DNA of 64,000 nucleotides from Pseudomonas marginalis. Lineage in GTDB: Bacteria; Pseudomonadota; Gammaproteobacteria; Pseudomonadales; Pseudomonadaceae. Shown here piece after piece: positions 7,752 to 17,383 of this stretch. A program made the position numbers and the translations under genes. Each line of letters begins with the position of its first letter. Position 1 is the stretch's first letter. The notes below the pieces were generated by a model. The model searched no databases. It saw nothing but the letters and a program-made list of their open reading frames with translations, and had not been told where the DNA came from. Where the stretch lies: assembly GCF_900105325.1 (NCBI RefSeq), contig NZ_FNSU01000001.1, positions 496,001 to 560,000 on the forward strand, read 5' to 3'.

Positions 7752-9128
7752 TCAGCACTCCACCCAGCTGACCGCCAGGCCGCCCCGTGAAGTTTCTTTG
7801 TATTTGTCGTGCATGTCGGCGCCGGTATCGCGCATGGTGCGGATCACCCGGTCGAGGGAAATGAAGTGCTTGCCGTCACCGCGCAGGGCCATTTGCGTGG
7901 CGTTGATGGCCTTGACCGCGGCGATGGCATTGCGCTCGATGCACGGCACCTGCACCAGGCCGCCGACCGGGTCGCAGGTCAGGCCGAGGTTGTGTTCCAG
8001 GCCGATTTCGGCGGCGTTTTCCAGTTGCTCGGGGGTGGCACCGAGGATGTCGGCCAGGCCGGCGGCGGCCATGGCGCAGGCTGAGCCGACTTCGCCCTGG
8101 CAACCGACTTCGGCACCGGAGATCGAGGCGTTTTTCTTACACAGAATGCCGACGGCTGCGGCGGCCAGGAAGAAATTGATCACATCGTCGTCAGACGCGT
8201 CGGCATTGAACTTCATGTAGTAGTGCAGCACCGCCGGGATGATTCCCGCTGCGCCATTGGTCGGCGCCGTGACCATGCGCCCGCCCGCGGCATTTTCTTC
8301 GTTGACGGCGAGGGCGAACAGGTTGACCCATTCCATGGCCGACAAGGTCGAGGTGATCACATTGGGTTTGCCGATTTCCAACAGGCTGCGGTGCAATTTC
8401 GCTGCACGCCGTGGCACGTCCAGGCCACCGGGCAGGATGCCTTCGTGGCGCAGGCCTTGTTCCACGCATTCGCGCATCACCGACCAGATATGCAGCAGGC
8501 CGCTGCGGATCTGTTCATCGCTGCGCCAGGCGCGTTCGTTGGCCATCATCAATTCGGAAACCCGCAGGCCGTGTTTGTTGCACAGGGCCAGCAGCTCGAC
8601 GGCGCTGGAGAAGTCGTAGGGCAATTGCACATCGTTGGCCGGCGCGAGGCCCGAAGCCGCTTCAGCGGCTTCGATGATGAAACCGCCACCCACCGAATAA
8701 TAGGTCTGCTCGCTGAGCAGGCCGTTGTCGCCGTAGGCGTGCAGGGACATGGCGTTGGGGTGGTAGGGCAGACTTTCGTCCAGCAGCAGGAGGTCTCTTT
8801 GCCAGTTGAAAGCAATTTCCTGTTGACCGGCCAGCAACAACCGTCCGGACTCGCGCAGCTGTTGGATACGCGTGTTGATCGAAGTGGGATCGACCTGATC
8901 CGGCCATTCGCCCATCAGGCCCATGACGCAGGCGCGGTCGGTGGCGTGGCCGACACCAGTGGCGGACAGCGAGCCATACAGGCGCACTTCGACCCGGCGC
9001 GTTTCACTCAGCAGGTGCTGGTCGCTCAGGGCCCGGGCGAAGGTCGCCGCCGCGCGCATGGGGCCGACGGTATGGGAGCTGGAAGGGCCGATGCCCACCT
9101 TGAATAGATCGAAAACACTGATAGCCAT
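7752..9128 (-). CDS. sdaA: L-serine ammonia-lyase (iron-sulfur type)
   Basis: Converts L-serine to pyruvate and ammonia using a [4Fe-4S] cluster. 458 residues in one chain: an N-terminal beta domain starting MAISVFDLFKVGIGPSSSHT (substrate-type SSSHT motif), then the alpha domain with TAPTNGAAGIIPAVLHYYMK, the cluster region CKKNASISGAEVGCQGEVGS, and GLTCDPVGGLVQVPCIERNA with two further cysteines. Divergent from a LysR-type regulator whose product may sense serine or glycine. Confidence 0.96.
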   Translation of the reverse strand: MAISVFDLFKVGIGPSSSHTVGPMRAAATFARALSDQHLLSETRRVEVRLYGSLSATGVGHATDRACVMGLMGEWPDQVDPTSINTRIQQLRESGRLLLAGQQEIAFNWQRDLLLLDESLPYHPNAMSLHAYGDNGLLSEQTYYSVGGGFIIEAAEAASGLAPANDVQLPYDFSSAVELLALCNKHGLRVSELMMANERAWRSDEQIRSGLLHIWSVMRECVEQGLRHEGILPGGLDVPRRAAKLHRSLLEIGKPNVITSTLSAMEWVNLFALAVNEENAAGGRMVTAPTNGAAGIIPAVLHYYMKFNADASDDDVINFFLAAAAVGILCKKNASISGAEVGCQGEVGSACAMAAAGLADILGATPEQLENAAEIGLEHNLGLTCDPVGGLVQVPCIERNAIAAVKAINATQMALRGDGKHFISLDRVIRTMRDTGADMHDKYKETSRGGLAVSWVEC

Positions 9129-9265
9129 GCTAAAGCCTTACAAGAAATGGAGTAGGAATCGCTGCCATGTTTTGTAGGACGAGCGCAATTGGCGCGATAC
9201 TGAGCCTCTAGATCGGCACTGACCAACGAATTATCCTAAGACACCCTTTAGCAGGACTAAACTCT

Positions 9266-10213
9266 ATGGCTCGCCCTCTCCATGGCCAGACTTATGTCTG
9301 GTTGCACGTGTTTTCCTGCGCTGCCCGGCATCTGTCGTTCACCCGCTGCGCCGAAGAACTGCACATCACGCCGGGGGCGGTGAGCCAGCAAATCCGCCAG
9401 TTGGAGGAGCGCCTGGGGTTTCGGCTGTTTCATCGACGGGCACGGGGGGTGGAGCTGAGTGCCGAGGGCCAGCGCCTGGCGGCAACGGTGGGGGAGGCCT
9501 ACGGCAGCATCGACGCCGAGTTGCAGCGGCTGGATGCGGGGATGATCAGCGGCACGCTTCGCCTGCGCTCGATTCCATCATTTCTCGGCAAATGGCTGAC
9601 CCCACGCTTACCGCGCTTGCAGCAGCGCTTCCCGGATATCCAACTGCGTATGGTTGCCGAGGACAGCAGCATCGCCCTGCACGAGGGCGACTTTGACCTG
9701 GCCATTGACCTCAACGACGGCAGCTACCCCGGCCTGTTATCCACAGCCCTGCTGGATGAGCAGATTTTCCCGGTCTGCGCCCCCAGCCTGTTGCGGGGTC
9801 GACCGCCCTTGCACGGGCCGGCCGATCTCGTGCATTTCCCGCTGCTGCATGACATTACCGCCTGGCGTGGGAGTTATGAGTATGCGGAGTGGGAGTTCTA
9901 TCTGAATGCCATCGGCTATCACGTCGCCGATGTACGCCGTGGCCACACCTTCAACCGCAACCACCTGACCATCGAAGCCGCCATCGCCGGCATGGGCGTG
10001 GCGATTGCGCGACGCACCTTGCTCAACGATGAGCTGGAACGCGGTACCTTGATTGTGCCGTTCGGCCTCGCGGTGCCCAACTATAAACGTTATGTGTTGC
10101 TATATGCGCCGGGCGCCCTGAGCCATCCGGGCGTACGCGCGGTGCATGACTGGCTAGTGGAGGAAGCAGGGATTTTTCGCGCCTTGCACCCGCTGGGGGA
10201 GGGGCAATTGTGA
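9266..10213 (+). CDS. LysR-family regulator, DsdC/GcvA-like
   Basis: 315 residues. Winged HTH at about residues 10-70 (FTRCAEELHITPGAVSQQIR, LEERLGFRLFHRR), then a periplasmic-binding-type effector domain. The C-terminal half (LLHDITAWRGSYEYAEW, GHTFNRNHLTIEAAIAGMG, VAIARR) resembles DsdC and GcvA. Divergent from sdaA across 137 bases, so sdaA is the likely target; that link is inferred from position. Confidence 0.85.
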   Translation: MARPLHGQTYVWLHVFSCAARHLSFTRCAEELHITPGAVSQQIRQLEERLGFRLFHRRARGVELSAEGQRLAATVGEAYGSIDAELQRLDAGMISGTLRLRSIPSFLGKWLTPRLPRLQQRFPDIQLRMVAEDSSIALHEGDFDLAIDLNDGSYPGLLSTALLDEQIFPVCAPSLLRGRPPLHGPADLVHFPLLHDITAWRGSYEYAEWEFYLNAIGYHVADVRRGHTFNRNHLTIEAAIAGMGVAIARRTLLNDELERGTLIVPFGLAVPNYKRYVLLYAPGALSHPGVRAVHDWLVEEAGIFRALHPLGEGQL

Positions 10214-10426
10214 GGATTGCGGGGCGTAAGAAGATGTAACTAACTCCCCACCCTAACAGCGTTTCTGCTCGTCGTCAGGGTTAATTTGTAATGTGGGATT
10301 TATCTTTGCAAAGGGGTTGAAATGTTTCTCTAGCTGCTCAATTGTGTAATCAAGAGGTCATGGTTTCACCACCCCGGTGTTGCAGTTTGTGACCTCTCGC
10401 GAGCTAGCTGAAATAAGGGAAGAACT

Positions 10427-10837
10427 ATGCAAATCCAAGTCAATAGCGATAACCATATTGAAAGCAGCATCCGACTGGAGGAGTGGGTACGTACTACCAT
10501 TGAGAGCACGCTCGAACGTTATGAAGAAGACCTGACCCGAGTGGAGGTCTACCTGCGGGATGAGAACGGCGATAAGCCCGGTCCCCACGATTTAAGTTGC
10601 CGACTGGAAGCGCGGCCAAAAGGCCATCAACCGCTGTCGGTGTCCGCCAAGGGCGATACCCTAGAACAAGCGATTGACAGCGCGGCCACCAAGCTGGATC
10701 ACGCATTGGAACATCTGTTTGGTCGACTGCAAGGCAAGCCCCGCGCTGCCGCGAAAAACCAGCCCATCAACAAAGTGAACGAAGACGCGCTGGAACAGGA
10801 ATTCCTGGAAAACGAAAACGCGGTCATCAACGGCTGA
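10427..10837 (+). CDS. HPF/RaiA-family ribosome-associated protein
   Basis: 136 residues. The N-terminal alpha/beta domain (MQIQVNSDNHIESSIRLEEW, then VEVYLRDENGDKPGPHDLSC and QPLSVSAKGDTLEQAIDSAA) is the sigma-54-modulation/RaiA fold that binds the ribosomal decoding region in starvation. It is a paralogue rather than the rpoN-linked hpf, and lacks the long C-terminal dimerisation domain. A strong terminator follows. The 213-base upstream gap shows nothing else I can name. Confidence 0.8.
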   Translation: MQIQVNSDNHIESSIRLEEWVRTTIESTLERYEEDLTRVEVYLRDENGDKPGPHDLSCRLEARPKGHQPLSVSAKGDTLEQAIDSAATKLDHALEHLFGRLQGKPRAAAKNQPINKVNEDALEQEFLENENAVING

Positions 10838-10856
10838 CGTTCTTTTCACCCCCTGC

Positions 10857-10885
10857 AAACGGGCCTGCATCTGCAGGCCCGTTTT
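10857..10885. terminator. Terminator after the HPF/RaiA-like gene
   Basis: AAACGGGCCTGCA (10857-10869) pairs with TGCAGGCCCGTTT (10872-10884), followed by T. The flanking A and T runs make it usable in both directions, so it probably also ends the convergent MFS gene. Confidence 0.85.
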
Positions 10886-10888
10886 CGT

Positions 10889-12328
10889 TCAGGCGCCGCG
10901 TCGGAAAAAATACCGGCTCAGCATCGCCAGCCCGCCAGCACCCAACCCGGCAAACAGCATCGCCCAACCGGCCCCGTGGCGCAGTGCCGCCTGGGTGTCG
11001 TTGACTGTCAGCCCCATCGATTCGAGTTTTCCTGCGGCAATGTTTTGACTGATAACCGGCCAATCCATTGCCGTGGTGGCGGGCAGCATCTCGGCCAGGT
11101 GATGGCTGATCCCCAGCAACAGCACCAACCCCATCAGGGCAATGTTGAGCGCCAGGGTGATCAGCCGCGCACTGAGGTCGATGCCGGAGGCCATGCCCGC
11201 GCGGTCGGCCGATACCGAGCCGGTGGTGGTATTGGTGGTGGGCGAGTTGGTCAGCGCCAGGCCTGCGCCGGCGATCACGCAACTGAGCAGCACCAGCCCG
11301 ATACGTGGGTGCTCGGCGCCGTTGACGGCGGCCATGGCCAGAAAGCCCGCGCCCATCAGGCCCAGGCCGAGGGGGATGATGCGTTCGGCGCCATAGCGCA
11401 GGGCCAGGCGCTCGGCCAGTGGCGGTACCAGCAAGGTCGGCAGGGTATAGGCGAGCAGAGCGGCGCCGGTGGTCAAGGTGTCGTAACCCAGGCCTGCCTG
11501 AAAGTACAACGGCAGGTAGATCATGAACGGCCAGAAGCTGAAGTTCATGCCGATCGAACCCATCAACGCGCCGTTGAACCGCTGGATGCGGAACACCGAG
11601 AAGTCGAACATCGGGTGCGCACTGCGAAGCTCGACCGTGATGAACAGCAGCAGGCCGAGCCCCGACAACGCCGCCCAACCGAGCATGGCCGGTGTGCCGA
11701 AACCGTGTTCGCTGCCTTGGGTGATGAAGTACACCAGGGCAAACACCGACAGGGTCAGGGTGAGCATGCCGGCGATGTCCAGGCGATGGGCGGCCGGGTC
11801 GCGGGATTCCTGCACGCTGATGCGCAGCAGCACCAGGGTGAACAGGGTGAGCGGCACATGTACGAGGAACACCCAGCGCCAATCCGCCACCGCCAGGATC
11901 AATGCGCCGATCATCGGCCCGAAGCCCAGGCCCACGCCGGCAATCACGCCCCATATCGCAAACGCCCGTGCCCGTGCTGCCGGTTCGCGGAACAGGTGCG
12001 AGAGGATGGCGAATTGGCAAATCATCATCGCCCCGGCACCGATGCCCTGGATAAACCGCGCCGTGATCAGCAGCGAGGCATCCTCGGCCAGCCCGCAGGC
12101 CAGTGAAGCCAGGCCAAACATCCACAGGCACAGCACCAGCATGCGGCGACGGCCAAAGCGGTCGGCCAATGTGCCCGCTGCCATCAGCACGCTGGTGCAG
12201 GCCAGGGTGTAGGCGTTCATGATCCACTGGGCGTCCTGGAAGCCCGTGCCCAACTCCCGCTCGAGCGTCGGCAGGATCACCGGCACGCTGGAAATCTCCA
12301 GGCCGAACATCAGGGCGACAAGGCACAC
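10889..12328 (-). CDS. MFS transporter, DHA2 (EmrB/QacA) drug efflux type
   Basis: 479 residues from GTG 12328, 14-helix DHA2 pattern: MFGLEISSVPVILPTLEREL in TM1, AGTLADRFGRRRMLVLCLW (motif A), and IWGVIAGVGLGFGPMIGALI (motif C). Normally a proton-driven exporter of hydrophobic compounds. The start is problematic: GTG 12328 lacks a ribosome site and cuts into TM1, while the frame stays open upstream without ATG. The only ATG with a good AGGAGA site (12399) is one base out of frame with the gene, suggesting a single-base deletion near the start. Divergent from a LysR regulator. Confidence 0.85.
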   Translation of the reverse strand: MCLVALMFGLEISSVPVILPTLERELGTGFQDAQWIMNAYTLACTSVLMAAGTLADRFGRRRMLVLCLWMFGLASLACGLAEDASLLITARFIQGIGAGAMMICQFAILSHLFREPAARARAFAIWGVIAGVGLGFGPMIGALILAVADWRWVFLVHVPLTLFTLVLLRISVQESRDPAAHRLDIAGMLTLTLSVFALVYFITQGSEHGFGTPAMLGWAALSGLGLLLFITVELRSAHPMFDFSVFRIQRFNGALMGSIGMNFSFWPFMIYLPLYFQAGLGYDTLTTGAALLAYTLPTLLVPPLAERLALRYGAERIIPLGLGLMGAGFLAMAAVNGAEHPRIGLVLLSCVIAGAGLALTNSPTTNTTTGSVSADRAGMASGIDLSARLITLALNIALMGLVLLLGISHHLAEMLPATTAMDWPVISQNIAAGKLESMGLTVNDTQAALRHGAGWAMLFAGLGAGGLAMLSRYFFRRGA

Positions 12329-12504
12329 GGCCGTGAGGGCCAGCCCATTCCTGGCGGTACGCGGGGGCTGGCGGTAGTTAACGTGGCGGCGGGTGGCATG
12401 GGATTCTCCTGTGGATGAAGTGTCGCGTTATTTTCAGGGGAATCTGTTTCGTTATTCGTGATAAGTTTTCCGCTCATAGGGGAATTCAGGGCGACAATAG
12501 AGCC

Positions 12505-13377
12505 ATGACGACACCGCGTTTTGATGGCGTTGAGCTGTTTCTGCACATCGTCGAAAGCGGCAACCTGACCGGGGCAGCCGAACGGCTGAACCTCACCCGC
12601 TCTGCGGTCGGCAAGGGCCTGGCGCGATTGGAAGCGCGCCTGGGCACATGCCTGTTGCAGCGCTCCACCCGCCGCCAGCGTCTGACCGAGGACGGCCAGG
12701 CGTACTACGAGCATTGCCTGCGCGCGTTGGCGGAACTCGAGGCGGCCGAATCGGTGCTGGAAAGCGGCCGGCAACACCCACGCGGCCGCTTGCGGGCGAG
12801 TTTGCCACTGGCCTTCGGGCATCACTACGCGGCCCCGGCATTGTGGGGGTTGATGGCGCGCTATCCGGAACTGGAGATCGAGATCAGCTTCGCCGATCGG
12901 CTGGTGGACCTGGCACAGGAAGGCTTCGACGTCGCTGTGCGGATCGGCCCGCTGCCCGACACCGACCGCCTCAGTGCACGTCGCCTGGGCGAACAGGCCG
13001 TTGGGCTGGCGGCGTCACCGGCGTACTTGCAGCGCGTCGGGCCGATTGAATGCATCGAAGACCTTGCCGGCCATCGCGGCATTGCCTATCGCAGCACGAC
13101 CTCGCAGCGCAATCCCGTGGCCTCGCCGTTGATGATGGACGACCTCCAGGCGGTGGCCGATGCCGCCATCGCGGGCGTCGGCCTGGCCTGGTTGCCGAGT
13201 TGGTTGATTGCGCACTATGTGCTGCGGGGGCAGTTGGTCGCGGTGTTGCCCGGCTATCGCGAGCAACCTGCGCCGATCCATGTGATCTGGCCGACAGCCG
13301 TGCATATGCCGGCCAAGACGCGTTGTGCAATCGACGCTCTGGTCGCCGCCACCCCCAGTTGCCTGGCGGGCAGTTAG
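12505..13377 (+). CDS. LysR-family transcriptional regulator
   Basis: 290 residues from ATG 12505 (MTTPRFDGVELFLHIVESGN). Winged HTH at residues 5-63 (LTGAAERLNLTRSAVGKGLA then LEARLGTCLLQRSTRRQRLT) and an effector domain with FDVAVRIGPLPDTD and AAIAGVGLAWLP of the common PcaQ/YafC-like subgroup. The frame is open further upstream but ATG 12505 starts at the canonical LysR N-terminus. Divergent from the DHA2 exporter, which is its probable target. Confidence 0.88.
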   Translation: MTTPRFDGVELFLHIVESGNLTGAAERLNLTRSAVGKGLARLEARLGTCLLQRSTRRQRLTEDGQAYYEHCLRALAELEAAESVLESGRQHPRGRLRASLPLAFGHHYAAPALWGLMARYPELEIEISFADRLVDLAQEGFDVAVRIGPLPDTDRLSARRLGEQAVGLAASPAYLQRVGPIECIEDLAGHRGIAYRSTTSQRNPVASPLMMDDLQAVADAAIAGVGLAWLPSWLIAHYVLRGQLVAVLPGYREQPAPIHVIWPTAVHMPAKTRCAIDALVAATPSCLAGS

Positions 13378-15713
13378 AACGCGATAGAGGTCTGCACGTA
13401 CAGCGTACGCGGCTCACCCACGTATTTGCCCTTGTTGTTGTCGTCGAACGAGCGGGTGAAGTACTGCGTGTTGAAGATGTTCTTCACGCCGACCGCCACA
13501 TTCAGATCCGAAAGTTGCGGGCCGAAGTCATAGGCTGCGCGGCTGCTGAACAGCATGTAGCCGGGGATTCGACCGTTGGCGCCGTCAGCACTTTCTGCCT
13601 GAGTGTTGGCGTTGTCGGCGAACTGGCTGCTCTGATAGCTGCTGTCCACATTGAGTTTCCAGCGCCCTTCGGTGTAACCCACGCCAAGGGTGCCCTTGTG
13701 CTTGGACGAGAAGGGCACGCGGTTGCCTTTGTTCGGGCCGTCTTCGCGGATGGTGGCGTCGACGTAGGCGTAGGTAGCGTACACATCGAAACCGGCCAAC
13801 GCCGGGCTCAAGCCATCGAGGGCGTAGTTGACGCTGGTTTCAATACCCTGGTGGCGCGTTTCGCCGCGGGCGATCACCGAATCGTTGGTCTGGTTGCTTT
13901 CATACTGGTTGTCGAAGTTGATCAGGAACGCGCCGATCTCTGCGCGCAAGGTGCCGTCGTCATAGCGGGTACCCAGTTCCCAGGTGCGGGCTTTTTCCGG
14001 TTTCACTTCACCGCTGGTCACACGGTTGGGCATCTGGCTGTACTGCACGCTGCCGAATGAACCTTCGGTGTTGGCGTACAGGTTCCAGTCGTCAGTCAGG
14101 TGATAGAGCACGTTCAACGCCGGCAGCGCGGTGTTGTAGTCGCCTTTGTGTTTGACGTTGGTCAGGTTGTTGCTCTGCTGGGACTCGATCATCTCGTAGC
14201 GGATGCCCGGGGTGATGGTCCACTTGCCGATATCAATCCGGTCATCGACGAAGAACGCATTGGCTTCGGTGCCGCCGCGGGTGTCGCGGTCGTTGCGGCT
14301 GTCGGTGCTGGGGATTTGCTGGTTGTTGGCGGAAATCGGCGTGCGGTAGCGCAACTCGTGGCCGGCTTCGTTGATGTAGCGGTAGCCGACGCCCACTTCA
14401 TGGCTGGTCGGGCCGAGGTCAAAGCCTTGGGCGAAACGGGTTTCCAAGCCGCGCACCCAATACTCACGCGGGGACAGCGACAGGAAGGTGCCCTGGTCCA
14501 GGTAGCCGCTGCGCAGGGTCTTGGTGAAGAAGCTGTTGACGGTGAATTCGCGGCGGTCCTGCTCGTAGCGATAGCCGACGTTGAACATCGTACGGCGGCC
14601 CCAGAATTTGTCGTAGGGACGGGTGGACTGATATGGATCGGCCTTGTAGTCCGCGACGTTCAAGCCCCCAGGCATATCGGCCTGGCCTTCATAGTACTGC
14701 GCCATGGCGTTGAAGCTGTTGGCGTCGTCGAGCTGGTATTTGCCTTTGAGGATCAGGTCGTCGATGCGCGTGTTGCTGTTTTCGCGCCAGTCGCCGCCAC
14801 GGGTGCCGGAATACAAAATCGCGCCGCCCAGGCCATTCTCGGCAGTGCCGCCGGCCAGCAGGTTGCCGGTGGTCTTGAAGCCGTCATGGCTGGAAGACGG
14901 GCTGGTCTCGGTCTGCAAGCCACCTTTGACGGTGGGTGCATCCGGGATCGCGCGGGTCACGAAGTTGACCACGCCGCCGACGTTCTGCGGGCCGTAGCGC
15001 ACCGCGCCGCCGCCACGCACCACGTCCACGGCGTCCATGTTGCCCATGCTGATCGGCGCGAAGGACAGCTGCGGCTGGCCGTACGGCGCGAAGGGCACAG
15101 GGATGCCGTCCATCAGCACCGTTGAGCGCGAGGCCAGGCGCGGGTTGAGACCGCGAATGCCGAAGTTCAGCGCCATATCGTGGCTGCCGGTGCCGTTATT
15201 GTCCGGAGCGTTGACGCCGGGGATGCGGTTGAGCACGTCCTTGGCCTGGGTGGCGCCCTGGCGTTCGAACTCTTCGCGGCGGATCACGTCACGGGCGCCG
15301 GGGTGTTCGAAGACATTGGTTTGCGCCGCATCGCCGAGCCAGTCGCCGACCACGCTGGAGGTCGCCAACTCGACAGCCGCCGGCGCCGTTGCCGGTTGCA
15401 GGCTGTAGGCGTTGTCGCCTTCGGCACGGGCTTGCAGGCCGGTACCTTCCAGCAGCTTCTGCAGGCCTTCGGCGGCGCTGTAGCTGCCGGACAAACCACG
15501 GCTTTGCATGCCCGCCGTGACTTCGGAACCGAAGGAAATCAACACGCCGGCTTCACGGCCAAACTGGTTCAGGGCTGCTTCCAGCGAGCTTGGGGCGATG
15601 TGATACGGCTTGGTATCGGCCGCCATCACGCAAGGCAGTACGGTCAGGCTGAGGCTGGCGCCCAGCAGCAGTTGGCGCAAGGTGCGGGCGAGAAGGGTGG
15701 GTTGCTGGGGCAT
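13374..15713 (-). CDS. fecA: TonB-dependent ferric citrate-type receptor with signalling domain
   Basis: 779 residues from ATG 15713 (MPQQPTLLARTL); signal peptide to about residue 31 (PCVMAADTK). Next is an STN signalling domain (YHIAPSSLEAALNQFGREAG), the plug (GARDVIRREEFERQGATQAK, FGIRGLNPRLASRSTVLMDG, VRYGPQNVGGVVNFVTRAIP) and a 22-strand barrel ending LYVQTSIAF. Similarity to E. coli FecA is strong throughout (YADTEGS-like NLYANTEGSFG, NKGKYVGEPRTLY). It imports ferric citrate and signals to FecR. No fecBCDE permease genes are in the window. Its 3' end overlaps the LysR gene by 4 bases. Confidence 0.95.
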   Translation of the reverse strand: MPQQPTLLARTLRQLLLGASLSLTVLPCVMAADTKPYHIAPSSLEAALNQFGREAGVLISFGSEVTAGMQSRGLSGSYSAAEGLQKLLEGTGLQARAEGDNAYSLQPATAPAAVELATSSVVGDWLGDAAQTNVFEHPGARDVIRREEFERQGATQAKDVLNRIPGVNAPDNNGTGSHDMALNFGIRGLNPRLASRSTVLMDGIPVPFAPYGQPQLSFAPISMGNMDAVDVVRGGGAVRYGPQNVGGVVNFVTRAIPDAPTVKGGLQTETSPSSSHDGFKTTGNLLAGGTAENGLGGAILYSGTRGGDWRENSNTRIDDLILKGKYQLDDANSFNAMAQYYEGQADMPGGLNVADYKADPYQSTRPYDKFWGRRTMFNVGYRYEQDRREFTVNSFFTKTLRSGYLDQGTFLSLSPREYWVRGLETRFAQGFDLGPTSHEVGVGYRYINEAGHELRYRTPISANNQQIPSTDSRNDRDTRGGTEANAFFVDDRIDIGKWTITPGIRYEMIESQQSNNLTNVKHKGDYNTALPALNVLYHLTDDWNLYANTEGSFGSVQYSQMPNRVTSGEVKPEKARTWELGTRYDDGTLRAEIGAFLINFDNQYESNQTNDSVIARGETRHQGIETSVNYALDGLSPALAGFDVYATYAYVDATIREDGPNKGNRVPFSSKHKGTLGVGYTEGRWKLNVDSSYQSSQFADNANTQAESADGANGRIPGYMLFSSRAAYDFGPQLSDLNVAVGVKNIFNTQYFTRSFDDNNKGKYVGEPRTLYVQTSIAF

Positions 15714-15803
15714 GGAGGGCGGTCCTGAGAAGGAAGGATCAAGGTGGCTTTCCTTCTCTGTCACGCGAGGTGCGGAAAACGGCTCACGGTGGCTGAAAAT
15801 AAT

Positions 15804-16745
15804 TTATGCACGTGCCTGGACGCTCACCCAATAGCGGGTAAAACGCCGCACCTTGACCGGCAGGCTGACCTCCAGCAGGTCGAGGATGCGTTCGCTGTCG
15901 TCCAGCGGGTAGCTGCCGGACAGCAGCAGGTTGGCGACTTGCGCATCGCAATTGAGCTGGCCACGGCGGTAGCGACCCAGTTCGGCGAGAAAGTCCTCCA
16001 GGCGCATATGCGCGGCCACCAGCATGCCGTCGGCCCAGGCGCCGCTGTTGGCGTCGGTAGGGCGCGGAGTGTCCCAGCCTTTACGGGTGAAATTGACCTG
16101 GCGCGCCGCTTCGACCGTCAGGGGCAGGCCGCTGTAGGTGTTGGGCATCACCTCGACGCGGCCGTCCAAGACCGCCAGTTGGGTGTGGTCGTTGAACTGG
16201 CGCACATTCAGGCGCGCCGCCTGGCTGCTGAGCAGGCCCTGGCCGGTCAACACCTGCAGCGGCGTGCTGCCGGCATTGCCGGTGAGCAGGATCTCGCCTT
16301 CGAGCAGGCGGATCAGCCGTTGCCGGCCGTCGAAGTGCACATCCACGGCGCTGCTGGTATTGAGCTGTAACTGGCTGCCGTCGGCCAGTTGCACCTTGCG
16401 CCGTTGGCCGACGGGGCTGCGGTAGTCGGCGCTCAACGGCGGCAGGATATGCTGCTGGCGCAGGCTCCAGGCGGCGGCTGAACCGGCGCTGAGGATCAGC
16501 AACAACTTCAGCGCCTGGCGCCGGCTGCTGGACTTAGGTGCGTTCAACGCCGCATGGACCAGGGGCGAGGGCATGCCGCGCAGGCGCTGGTTGACGCGCT
16601 GGATATGGTCCCAGGCGCGCTGATGTTCGCTATGGGCATTCAGCCATTGTTGCCAGGCCGCCTGCTGGCGTGGGTTGAGCGCGCCTTGCTGCATTTCCAT
16701 CAGCCAGTGCACGGCCTGTTCGGCAACCTGGGTCGAGACATTCAT
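15804..16745 (-). CDS. fecR: FecR anti-sigma/sigma regulator
   Basis: 313 residues. N-terminal cytoplasmic DUF4880 domain (AVHWLMEMQQGALNPRQQAA, WQQWLNAHSEHQRAWDH), one membrane segment at about residues 76-92, then the periplasmic FecR domain (VQLADGSQLQLNTSSAVDV). It ends FTRYWVSVQARA, close to the ITRYWINI end of E. coli FecR. It relays the FecA signal to FecI. Start overlaps the fecI stop by 4 bases (translational coupling). fecA follows after a 90-base gap. Confidence 0.95.
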   Translation of the reverse strand: MNVSTQVAEQAVHWLMEMQQGALNPRQQAAWQQWLNAHSEHQRAWDHIQRVNQRLRGMPSPLVHAALNAPKSSSRRQALKLLLILSAGSAAAWSLRQQHILPPLSADYRSPVGQRRKVQLADGSQLQLNTSSAVDVHFDGRQRLIRLLEGEILLTGNAGSTPLQVLTGQGLLSSQAARLNVRQFNDHTQLAVLDGRVEVMPNTYSGLPLTVEAARQVNFTRKGWDTPRPTDANSGAWADGMLVAAHMRLEDFLAELGRYRRGQLNCDAQVANLLLSGSYPLDDSERILDLLEVSLPVKVRRFTRYWVSVQARA

Positions 16746-17251
16746 AGGGCGAAATAGCAGCGCATGGCGGCTTTATTCAGGTGGCGTTTGACGGTGGCGA
16801 TGGAGATGCCCAGTTCGGCGCCGATCTGCGCATACGTCAGGCCGTCGAGCTGGGCCAGCAGGAACGTGCGTTTGACCTGGGTGGGCAAGCCATCGAGCAA
16901 CTGGTCCAGCTCCAGCAGGGTTTGCAGGATGATCGCGCGCTCTTCTTCTGATGGCGCTACCTGCTCAGGCATCTGCGCCAAGGCGTCGAGGTAGGCGCGT
17001 TCCAGGTCCTGGCGGCGGTAGAAGTTGAACAACACACGCTTGGCGACCGTGGTGAGGAACGCGCGGGGCTCGACCAGCGTCGGCGCCTCCCGTGCGGTCA
17101 GGACCCGGATGAAGGTGTCCTGTGCCAGGTCTGCAGCACTTTCCGGGCAGCCGAGCTTGCGTCGCAACCAGCCGGTGAGCCAGTGGTGATGGTCGTTGTA
17201 GAGCACTTCGACAGTGTTGGACGGCTGCAACGCGATCTCCCTTTTGTGCAT
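16742..17251 (-). CDS. fecI: FecI-type ECF sigma factor
   Basis: 169 residues from ATG 17251 (MHKREIALQPSNTVEVLYND). Region 2 has WLRRKLGCPESAADLAQDTF and RAFLTTVAKRVLFNFYRR; region 4 has LDGLTYAQIGAELGISIATV then KRHLNKAAMRCYF. It directs RNA polymerase to fecA after citrate sensing. The frame is open for 58 codons upstream but that part does not resemble sigma factors. A Fur-box-like sequence lies about 115 bases upstream. Confidence 0.94.
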   Translation of the reverse strand: MHKREIALQPSNTVEVLYNDHHHWLTGWLRRKLGCPESAADLAQDTFIRVLTAREAPTLVEPRAFLTTVAKRVLFNFYRRQDLERAYLDALAQMPEQVAPSEEERAIILQTLLELDQLLDGLPTQVKRTFLLAQLDGLTYAQIGAELGISIATVKRHLNKAAMRCYFAL

Positions 17252-17364
17252 GCCGGCAAAATCTAGGCATGCTTTAGAGAACAAGAATTGTTCGCATTGT
17301 AGGGCGCCGCCAACCGTTCGGCAATGCGTGAAGGCAGGTGTTTCATCCGTTCTGTTTTGCTTAT

Positions 17365-17383
17365 GAGAATATTTATCATTAAT
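17365..17383. promoter_or_regulatory. Fur-box-like operator between fecI and the DUF3649 operon
   Basis: Read on the minus strand, ATTAATGATAAATATTCTC matches 14 of 19 positions of the Fur consensus GATAATGATAATCATTATC. It lies about 115 bases before fecI and 32 bases before the divergent membrane operon, so one site could give iron repression to both. The iron-uptake neighbours support this; binding is not shown. Confidence 0.6.

Noticed and set aside
12310..12825. 171-codon minus-strand frame starting before the DHA2 pump
   Set aside because: It overlaps the LysR gene antisense. Only its end contains the ATG at 12399, which is discussed as the displaced pump start.
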